DNA from: Thermogutta sp.
GTDB lineage: Bacteria; Planctomycetota; Planctomycetia; Pirellulales; Thermoguttaceae
Length of the DNA: 8,210 nt
Direction of reading: 5' to 3'
NCBI GenBank assembly: GCA_012798155.1
Contig: JAAZNR010000564.1
Span: 1 to 8,210, forward strand
Part shown: piece by piece, positions 1 through 5,499 of the stretch
Position numbering within the stretch: the first letter of the stretch is position 1
How the letters are laid out: every line of letters starts with the position of its first letter
The notes under the pieces: generated by a model
Told to the model about the DNA's origin: nothing
Databases searched by the model: none
The model's input: the letters and a program-made list of their open reading frames with translations, nothing else
Position numbers and translations under genes: made by a program

Positions 1-1432
1 CGCCCTTGTCCTCCCAATCGTCGCCCATCGCGACCTGCTCACCGTCCGGGGCGAGAAGACGGATCAGCGAATCGACGGGCGATCCGAGTCGCCGGGCCGT
101 GACCTCCAGCACGATCTCCTCGCCCTTCTTCCCCGTGAAGGCATAGAAGTCGCGGTCTCCCCGGCGATCGACGGCGCCGTTGACGATGGTGTCGAGCGGC
201 ACGGCTTGGGCTTGGGCGAGGGCGTCGTTCGGCTCCTGCTCCGAAACGTCGGGAAGAGTATCCACGGCGAACAAGACCCGGCCCAGGGCGCCGTTCATCC
301 GAGCGGCGGAGAGGGCATGAATCCCCGGCGGCAAATCCGCCGCGGATATTGTCAGAGTCCGCTGGGCGAGATTCCAACCGTCCAGGCGGAACGTCTGCGT
401 CTCGCCTTGCCGCAGACCCGCCGGCTCGACGGCCGTGATGAAGGGAATCTCGCCGACCGCCATGCGGTACACGAAATCCTCGCGGCCGCGGAACACGGCG
501 TCCTTGATTTCCAGCACATAATCGCCGTCGGCCGGTATCTCGGCGTTGAGAACGGGGTCGGGGTGAAAGCGATAGTCGTCCACGTAGGCCGCCTCCTTGC
601 CGTCCGCGGTTTGCAGGCTGAGCGTGGCTTGGAACCAGCCCGGCACGGCGTCGGCCAAGTACGGAATCAGTTCCCGGGCGAAGACGGCGGCCGTGAGACG
701 CTGCCCCTTTTTCGCCGAGAATCGGAAGCGATCGACATCGCCGGGGAGGATCTGCCCGTTGATGACCAGGGGAAAGGCTCCCGTGATCCGCTGTGCCTCG
801 TCACTTTCATTGGGTTCCTGCTCCGAGATTTCTCGCCACGGTCCCACCTGAAATCGCAGGGGGTTGGATACGGCCGCCGGACCGACGGCGCGGAAGAGGT
901 AGGTTCCCTGAGCAACTTGGGGCGAAACCGTAATTTCCACGATCAATCGGTCGGCGATCTGCGGGTTCGGCTGCCGCTTGGGATCGTTGCGGATGCGGCG
1001 GAATTCCTCCACGGCTTGGATGTCCTCGGCGGAGATGCCGGCGTCCTTGGCCACGTCGATCAAGACCGACATGGAATCGGCGGGCAGCCCCATCCGCCGC
1101 CGGCGGGCGGTTTCCGTTCGCACGCGCTCCCGCAACTGCATCAGCTTGTCTTGCAAGTCGTTGACTTGCTTTGGCGTCAGCGGTTTGATCAAGCGGACCA
1201 CCTTGGCCTGGATGCCGCCTTCCGGCAGTCCTTGGCCGGAGAAGGCGACTTCCCGCACGCCGTCCAGAAATTGGCCGCCGACCGTGACTTGGAACGTCGT
1301 GCCGGCCCGTCCCCCGGCCGGATAAACGTAGCCGATGCCGGGCGCGCGTTGCTGCGCCGCTGCGATGGATCCCAGCCACGTCGCGGCGGAGCACACGGCC
1401 AGGACCGCCGTCCCCGTTCGAGAAGCCTTCAT
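1..1432 (-). CDS. Secreted protein with two PPC (pre-peptidase C-terminal) domains, 3' end outside window
   Basis: The first 477 residues are present and the frame is still open at the window edge. The N-terminus (MKASRTGTAVLAVCSAAT...) is a signal peptide with a likely cleavage near AAA/QQ at about residue 26. Residues about 30-60 (YPAGGRAGTTFQVTVGGQ) look like an IPT/TIG-type beta domain. A charged, helix-rich linker follows (about 75-165). PPC-type modules begin at the two SEQEPN motifs (near residues 203 and 397). The first contains DRFRFSAKKGQ and ends near DGDYVLEIKD; the second has DRDFYAFTGKKGEE and continues to the edge. A second beta segment (FITAVEPAGLRQGETQTFRL) lies between them. 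PPC domains are known as secreted beta-sandwich modules beside enzymes or in surface proteins; no catalytic domain is visible here. The start is fixed by GGAGAGGA at 1438-1445, 5 nt upstream. It follows the DUF1501 gene by 24 bp, so co-transcription is likely. Its role is inferred as extracytoplasmic, with substrate unknown. Confidence 0.9.
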   Translation of the reverse strand, partial: MKASRTGTAVLAVCSAATWLGSIAAAQQRAPGIGYVYPAGGRAGTTFQVTVGGQFLDGVREVAFSGQGLPEGGIQAKVVRLIKPLTPKQVNDLQDKLMQLRERVRTETARRRRMGLPADSMSVLIDVAKDAGISAEDIQAVEEFRRIRNDPKRQPNPQIADRLIVEITVSPQVAQGTYLFRAVGPAAVSNPLRFQVGPWREISEQEPNESDEAQRITGAFPLVINGQILPGDVDRFRFSAKKGQRLTAAVFARELIPYLADAVPGWFQATLSLQTADGKEAAYVDDYRFHPDPVLNAEIPADGDYVLEIKDAVFRGREDFVYRMAVGEIPFITAVEPAGLRQGETQTFRLDGWNLAQRTLTISAADLPPGIHALSAARMNGALGRVLFAVDTLPDVSEQEPNDALAQAQAVPLDTIVNGAVDRRGDRDFYAFTGKKGEEIVLEVTARRLGSPVDSLIRLLAPDGEQVAMGDDWEDKG

Positions 1433-1456
1433 CGTGATCCTCTCCGATCTCGTTTT

Positions 1457-2875
1457 TTACAGGATTTCGCTTAAGAAGCCGCAGGGCGATTTTCCGTTTT
1501 CGGGTTCGGGCGTGAGCCGCACCATGTCGCCCGAGGGATGCCGCAGCGAGGCCGTGGGGTCGATACCCAGGAGTTGATAGACGGCGGCGATGAGGTTGGC
1601 GGGATGCACGGGCTTGTCCTTGGGGTCTTCGCCCTTGGCGTCGGTGGAGCCGAGGACGTGCCCGGCCCGGAAACCTCCGCCCGCCACTAGGACGGAGAAG
1701 GCCCGGCCCCAGTGGTTGCGGCCGCCGCTCCAGGGCGGTTCCCAAAGGACCTTGGGACTGCGCCCGAATTCGCCGCAACACCATACGATCGTGGAATCCA
1801 GCAGGCCGCGGTCCGACAGATCGGAGAGCAGGGCGGATAGCCCGCGGTCGAACTCCGGCAGCTTCCGCTGCATGGTCTGGAAGTGCTGTTTGTGGGTATC
1901 CCAGCCCTTGTAGTTGATGGTGATATAGCGGACGCCGCGCTCGACCAGCCGCCGGGCGACGAGGCAGGATTGCCCGAAGGTGTTGCGGCCGTAGCGTTCG
2001 CGAACGTCGTCGGATTCTTCGGCGGGTTCGAAGGCCTTGCCGCTGTCGCCCAGGATCAGGTCGTAGGCCGCCTCCTCTGCCTTGACGAACTCCGCGATGT
2101 TCGGTTCGTCTTGCATGGCTCGGCGAAAGGCGTCCAGCCTTTGCAGCAGCTCTCGGCGGCTCTTCTGCCGCTCCGTGGAAACGGCCGTGGAGACGATGCC
2201 CTCCACGGCGAAAGGCGTGCGAGCGGGATCGCCGCCGGTGGCGAACGGTTTGTATCGCGGCCCGAGAAAGCCGGCCTCGGAAAACCGGCCTTGCGGTTCC
2301 GTCAGAACGATGTACGGCGGGATCAACCCTTGCGATGCCGGGGCTTCGGCCTGGGCTTGCCGGCTTTGAAAATAGAAAACCACCGCTCCCACGCAGGGAT
2401 AGACATAGCGATCGCCGGGCATCCGGCCGGTCTGCACCAGGTAGGAAGCCGTCTCGTGGGCATCGACCCCGTGGGCCATGCTCCGGATCACGGAGTATTT
2501 GTCGGCGATCTTAGCCAATTCCGGGAGCAATTGGCCGATGCGCAGCCCGTCCACGTTGGTCGCGATCGGCTTGTCGAGCGGTCCGCAGTAGTCGTAACCG
2601 GCGTCGGGCTTGGGGTCGAAGGTGTCGAGATGAGCCGGCCCGCCCCAAAGCCAGATCTGAATGACGGCCTTGGCCTTTCCCTGCCTCCCTTCGGCGACGG
2701 GTTCGAGGTGCGGGGCGAAACCCCAGGCCATGCGGCTGCCCCACAGCAGGCCTGCCGCGCCGAAAATCCCCCGTCGCAAGACGGCCCGCCGCTTGATCGC
2801 CCGCCTCTCGCCGGCATCGCAAGTACCGCAGCCTTCCACGGTCAGCATCACGTGCGCCGGATCATCTCGCGTCAT
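1457..2875 (-). CDS. DUF1501 family protein (alkaline phosphatase/sulfatase-like fold), Tat-type leader
   Basis: This 472-residue protein is a complete DUF1501 member. The family is grouped by fold with the alkaline phosphatase/sulfatase superfamily, but no reaction is established. Visible hallmarks are DTFDPKP (84-90), SMAHGVDAHE (132-141), GWDTH (324-328), GEFGRSP (368-374), GGRNHWG (384-390) and the C-terminal PVHPANLIAAVYQLLGIDP. The leader has KRRAVLRRG (28-36) followed by a hydrophobic stretch, consistent with twin-arginine export, as is common in this family. An unusual GCGTCD segment (15-20) precedes it. The frame stays open upstream to 3229, but that extension runs through a repeat element. 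The start at 2875 is chosen because a perfect AGGAGG sits at 2883-2888, 7 nt upstream. It lies downstream of the DUF1549/1553 gene across a 460-bp gap and immediately upstream of the PPC gene. Family and start are secure; enzyme activity is not. Confidence 0.95.
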   Translation of the reverse strand: MTRDDPAHVMLTVEGCGTCDAGERRAIKRRAVLRRGIFGAAGLLWGSRMAWGFAPHLEPVAEGRQGKAKAVIQIWLWGGPAHLDTFDPKPDAGYDYCGPLDKPIATNVDGLRIGQLLPELAKIADKYSVIRSMAHGVDAHETASYLVQTGRMPGDRYVYPCVGAVVFYFQSRQAQAEAPASQGLIPPYIVLTEPQGRFSEAGFLGPRYKPFATGGDPARTPFAVEGIVSTAVSTERQKSRRELLQRLDAFRRAMQDEPNIAEFVKAEEAAYDLILGDSGKAFEPAEESDDVRERYGRNTFGQSCLVARRLVERGVRYITINYKGWDTHKQHFQTMQRKLPEFDRGLSALLSDLSDRGLLDSTIVWCCGEFGRSPKVLWEPPWSGGRNHWGRAFSVLVAGGGFRAGHVLGSTDAKGEDPKDKPVHPANLIAAVYQLLGIDPTASLRHPSGDMVRLTPEPENGKSPCGFLSEIL

Positions 2876-2882
2876 CGTATAT

Positions 2883-2888
2883 CCTCCT
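2883..2888 (-). promoter_or_regulatory. Strong Shine-Dalgarno site of the DUF1501 gene
   Basis: The minus strand reads AGGAGG here, followed by 7 nt and then ATG at 2875. It decides the start: upstream in-frame ATG codons, including the one at 3229, would give an N-terminal extension made of repeat sequence. Confidence 0.9.
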
Positions 2889-2960
2889 CGGTCGGGAAAT
2901 CGTAGCCGTTCACGGACCGGCGTCGAGTTCGTCGGCCGCACTGACGGCCACGGCGCGGTC

Positions 2961-3108
2961 TGTCTTCGAAACGCGGAGGCGCAGAGGTTGTCTTTGAAAC
3001 GCAGAGGGCGCGGAGGGCACAGAGGAAGAAGAATTGGTATAGGCCCAACCCTGTTTTCTCCGCTTTCTCTGCGTGCTCTGCGTTTCCATCTTTTCGTCTC
3101 TGCGTTTC
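2961..3108. repeat. Nested inverted-repeat element with GAAACGCAGAG motifs
   Basis: The 11-mer GAAACGCAGAG occurs at 2996-3006, and its reverse complement at 3076-3086 and 3098-3108. A one-mismatch copy (GAAACGCGGAG) is at 2968-2978. The two left copies lie in an 18-bp direct repeat of 28-bp period (2961-2978 and 2989-3006). The inner left arm (2996-3024) pairs with the inner right arm (3058-3086) at about 20 of 29 positions by eye, including the perfect 11 bp. The left half is purine-rich and the right half pyrimidine-rich. Similar CGCAGAG-type palindromes are, from general recollection, common dispersed intergenic repeats in planctomycetes and other environmental bacteria. It encodes no protein I can support. 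Whether it is a mobile miniature element, an RNA structure or a relic cannot be told from one copy. Confidence 0.75.
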
Positions 3109-3192
3109 TATCTTTTCCTCCCTCAAAGTCCTGCACGGGCCGTTGTCGGCCGAAAAACGCAGCCGGCCCATTGGCTCCCAAAGGAGAGAGTC

Positions 3193-3210
3193 CCCGTGAA
3201 GAGTTACGGG
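3193..3210. other. Minor stem-loop beside the 3225-3243 hairpin
   Basis: CCCGT at 3193-3197 pairs perfectly with ACGGG at 3206-3210 around an 8-nt loop. It is short, and its interest comes only from lying directly next to the stronger hairpin after the DUF1549/1553 gene. Confidence 0.3.
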
Positions 3211-3224
3211 AAATCTTCCGTTGA

Positions 3225-3243
3225 GGCAACCGTGGCGGTTGCC
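3225..3243 (-). terminator. Candidate transcript-end hairpin after the DUF1549/1553 gene
   Basis: GGCAACCG (3225-3232) and CGGTTGCC (3236-3243) form a perfect 8-bp stem with a 3-nt loop, about 92 nt past the stop of the DUF1549/1553 gene. No T-run follows on either strand, so it is not a classic intrinsic terminator. It could be an mRNA 3'-end or stability structure. It may mean that the DUF1501-PPC pair is transcribed separately, which is inference. Confidence 0.4.
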
Positions 3244-3335
3244 GCCCTCTCGGTTCGCAGGTTCATGCTCCATCGTGCATCATCAACCCAAGTACGGCTT
3301 CGGGGGATGGCCCCTCCGCTCACCGGTCAGGCCTT

Positions 3336-4940
3336 TCAGTGCCGATACAAGAATTCCGTGCTATTGAGCAGGCTCCAGGCGGCGTCCACGGCCAGGTCCC
3401 GTGAACGGTAGGCACGGCCGCGCCCCGCGGCGACCAAGGCGTTCATCTCTTCCGCGGTGGGCGGCCGAGAGAGTATCGTCAGGTACATCCGCCGAATGGT
3501 CGCCTCGTTCCACGCACTCTCGCGAAGCCAGGCCAATCCGGGACCGTTCGTCAATTTGCGATAAATGTGGCTGGAATTGAGGAGGTGCAACCGCTGCCCC
3601 GCCGTGAACCGGAGATTGCGTTCCGTGCTCAGGCCGCTGTCTCGCGGCGGCCGGCCGAATAGCTCGAGGAACGAGCTGGTGATGCTGCCGTCCGTAAGCG
3701 AGACCGCCCGTTGCCCCGGGGGAATGATCGAATACGGCTCCGGGATCATGCTCCAGTATTCCTCGTTGGTGCCGGTGATAGCGCAGATCGCGTCGATCAG
3801 GACCTCGGCTTCCAGCCGGCGGACCGGGTAGTGGGCGAATTGGGCCTCGGCTCGAGGATCGGAACTCCGCGGGATCGCCGAAAGCTGGTACGTCCGCGAA
3901 TGGAGGATCAGGCGGTAAATATGCCGCAGATCGTACTTGGAGCGGACCAATTCGTCGGCGAGGTATTGAAGCAACTCGGGGTTGGCGGGCGGATTGTCTT
4001 CGCGGAAGTCGTCCGGTTCGTGGACGATCCCCCGCCCCAGAAGCCACGCCCAAACGCGGTTGACCGCCACCTTGGCGAAGTACGGGTTGTCGGGTGAGGT
4101 CAGCCATGCGGCGAAGACCTCCCGGGGATCCCGCCCGGCCGGTAAGGGTATTCGCTTTCCGTCCGGCAAGACGGCGACCAAGGATCGGCCGGCCGTGCTT
4201 TCCGGCTTGGCGAGGGCCTGCGTCGGGTCCCAGCACACGATCTCTTCCTTCCACTCGCCCGTGGGTTTGTAGCCGATTTGGGTGAAGAATGCGGCCAACC
4301 CGGCCAGGCGGTCCTTCGGCCACTTCTCGGCCCGAGCGCCCAGAAACGTCAGGGCCACGGTTTGGGCGATCCCCTCCGGGCTGCGATCTTGGGTGGCACG
4401 GTAAAAATTGACCGGCGGGACGCGAAAATTGCTCCCCGATGACGTGAGCAATTCCCGCGCGAATCGGTCGTAGGGCATGTTTTCCAAAACGGCGGTCCGG
4501 ACCCATTTGCCATAGCACTGAACCGCGTTGGGCCAAAGATTGATGGGAAACTCGGATTTGATGCGGAGAAGATCACCCCATCGCATGGCCCAGTAGTCGG
4601 CGTAGGCCTCGGTGCCGAACAGCGATTCGATCAGCCTTTCCCGTTTTTGGGGGGTGCTGTCGGCCAGGAATTCTCGGACGGCATCGGCCGACGGGAGCGT
4701 TCCCGTCAAATCCAGATAGACCCGGCGAATGAAGACGGCGTCGGAGCAGAGGGGCGAGGGCGGAATCCCCAGCTCCTTCCATTTTGCCGCCGTTAGCTCG
4801 TCGATACGGTTGGCCGGGACGAATTCCCCCGGCGACTCGAAGGGCGGAAGGATCTCTCCGGGTCCCGGCCCACCCAGGGCGGCGGCGCTCAACCCCGCCG
4901 CGCAACTCAGAAAAAGCACGTGGAAGAGGATTCGACTCAT
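3336..4940 (-). CDS. DUF1549/DUF1553 protein, short form without cytochrome domain
   Basis: The 534-residue product carries a DUF1549 region (about 43-235) and a DUF1553 region (about 270-530). Evidence for DUF1549 is VYLDLTGTLPS (74-84), EAYADYWAMRWGDLLRIK (111-128) and PYDRFARELLTSSGSNFR. Evidence for DUF1553 is NPYFAKVAVNRVWAWLLGRG (285-304), DDFREDNPPANPELL (310-324), ILHSRTYQLS (345-354) and the final LLNSTEFLYRH. These domains are very abundant in planctomycetes and were named for association with cytochrome-like proteins; their function is unknown. No CxxCH heme site is present, so this is the compact form. A signal peptide spans about 1-23. ATG at 4940 is preferred over the in-frame ATG at 4949 because AAGGA sits 8 nt upstream of 4940 but directly abuts 4949. 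It most likely works with the DUF1501 and PPC proteins downstream. Confidence 0.94.
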   Translation of the reverse strand: MSRILFHVLFLSCAAGLSAAALGGPGPGEILPPFESPGEFVPANRIDELTAAKWKELGIPPSPLCSDAVFIRRVYLDLTGTLPSADAVREFLADSTPQKRERLIESLFGTEAYADYWAMRWGDLLRIKSEFPINLWPNAVQCYGKWVRTAVLENMPYDRFARELLTSSGSNFRVPPVNFYRATQDRSPEGIAQTVALTFLGARAEKWPKDRLAGLAAFFTQIGYKPTGEWKEEIVCWDPTQALAKPESTAGRSLVAVLPDGKRIPLPAGRDPREVFAAWLTSPDNPYFAKVAVNRVWAWLLGRGIVHEPDDFREDNPPANPELLQYLADELVRSKYDLRHIYRLILHSRTYQLSAIPRSSDPRAEAQFAHYPVRRLEAEVLIDAICAITGTNEEYWSMIPEPYSIIPPGQRAVSLTDGSITSSFLELFGRPPRDSGLSTERNLRFTAGQRLHLLNSSHIYRKLTNGPGLAWLRESAWNEATIRRMYLTILSRPPTAEEMNALVAAGRGRAYRSRDLAVDAAWSLLNSTEFLYRH

Positions 4941-5114
4941 GCACCTCATCCTTTGTTTTGGTCCTCGCCAAGACGGGCCGAGCGGCCGGCGCGGACGTGG
5001 AAAAGCCAAAACCGCGATAGGATAAATCAATGAACCATGAGATGCCCGCTCTCCTTGCCGCAAGATTGTCTTTCAGGCGTCACCTCAACGGGACAGGTAC
5101 GGCAATGGCAGCGA

Positions 5115-5140
5115 CTTTCCCGCGGCAGTCATCGGGAAAG
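5115..5140. repeat. Perfect 8-bp inverted repeat
   Basis: CTTTCCCG at 5115-5122 and CGGGAAAG at 5133-5140 are exact reverse complements separated by 10 nt. It lies about 175 bp upstream of the DUF1549/1553 start and about 360 bp past the miaA stop. With no T-run on either side it is a weak terminator candidate. A protein-binding site or an RNA stem in the leader is equally possible. Confidence 0.45.
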
Positions 5141-5178
5141 CCGCCGCCTGCCCGGCCGTTTCTCGCCCGTGGAGTTCC

Positions 5179-5301
5179 CGCTCCTTCACCCTCCGCAGCC
5201 GATCGCGACCCGTTCACTCTCGCCGGTACACCGGGACTCTCGGCCGTCCGCCGGAGCCGGGCGAGGTTTTCGCTCCTTCACCCTCGGCAGCCGATCGCGA
5301 C
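5179..5301. repeat. 31-bp direct repeat pair, 92-bp period
   Basis: Copies at 5179-5209 and 5271-5301 differ at one base. Both begin CGCTCCTTCACCCTC and end GCAGCCGATCGCGAC, with C or G between. Weaker similarity continues upstream of each copy. Two copies 61 bp apart do not make a CRISPR array. Confidence 0.85.
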
Positions 5302-5342
5302 TGTCTCTAACCCTTGAACCCGAATGACGCAACGTGCGGGAA

Positions 5343-5387
5343 CGTGTGCCCTATGAATGAACAGGGAGCGCGTGCCCTATGGATAAA
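5343..5387. repeat. 19-bp imperfect direct repeat pair
   Basis: 5343-5361 and 5369-5387 agree at 16 of 19 positions and share the exact core GTGCCCTATG (5346-5355 and 5372-5381). The period is 26 bp. Confidence 0.7.
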
Positions 5388-5460
5388 TGGACGGCGGACC
5401 GGCCGGCGCACGATTGGCCGCGCAGCAAAAGGAAATCCGGCTCCCATCGCTATCCGACGA

Positions 5461-5491
5461 ATCTTGGGACGGCTGTATCTTGGGACGGCTG
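5461..5491. repeat. 15-bp tandem duplication next to the miaA stop
   Basis: ATCTTGGGACGGCTG occurs exactly at 5461-5475 and 5477-5491, separated by one base. It starts 9 bp past the miaA stop codon, in non-coding sequence, and looks like a simple slippage duplication. Confidence 0.8.
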
Positions 5492-5499
5492 CCATCGGA

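Larger units (their letters stand above)
2876..3335. other. Gene-free spacer between the DUF1549/1553 and DUF1501 genes
   Basis: No credible gene lies in these 460 bp. Open frames exist on both strands, but they read through a repeat-rich purine/pyrimidine tract and give low-complexity peptides (for example AEHAEKAEK and CALRALCVS). Reading on the minus strand, it holds two small stem-loops near 3193-3243, then the nested inverted-repeat element at 2961-3108, then the Shine-Dalgarno sequence of the DUF1501 gene. I see no convincing -35/-10 pair. Confidence 0.8.
4941..5499. other. Repeat-bearing spacer between miaA and the DUF1549/1553 gene
   Basis: About 560 bp with no supported gene. Several overlapping open frames on both strands give arginine-, proline- and serine-rich peptides without a ribosome site or recognisable motif. 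The stretch contains an 8-bp perfect inverted repeat (5115-5140), a 31-bp direct repeat pair (5179-5301), a 19-bp pair (5343-5387) and a 15-bp tandem pair (5461-5491). The promoter of the DUF1549/1553 gene should lie in its lower part, but I cannot point to convincing -35/-10 boxes. Confidence 0.75.

Noticed and set aside
206..1474. Long plus-strand open frame of 422 residues
   Set aside because: It is the antisense shadow of the PPC protein gene. The minus frame has a signal peptide, PPC motifs and a ribosome site, while the plus frame shows no family motif and is a by-product of high GC.
2876..3229. N-terminal extension of the DUF1501 gene to an ATG at 3229
   Set aside because: The extension reads through the palindromic repeat and a low-complexity tract. 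The ATG at 2875 has a perfect AGGAGG 7 nt upstream and restores the expected family N-terminus.
3336..4940. Cytochrome c activity for the DUF1549/1553 protein
   Set aside because: No CxxCH motif exists anywhere in the 534 residues.
4941..5063. Upstream extension of the DUF1549/1553 gene to 5063
   Set aside because: It would put about 40 basic residues before a good signal peptide, with no ribosome site. AAGGA at proper spacing supports 4940.
5179..5301. Possible CRISPR remnant
   Set aside because: There are only two copies, the spacing of 61 bp is too long for a typical spacer, and no cas gene or further repeat is present.
5030..5327. Two overlapping plus-strand frames of about 95 residues
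   Set aside because: They share the same DNA in different frames, contain the 31-bp repeat twice and have no motif or ribosome site.
5307..5495. 62-residue minus-strand frame just after miaA
   Set aside because: The peptide is Arg/Pro-rich, overlaps two repeat pairs and has no ribosome site, as expected of chance open frames at this GC content.
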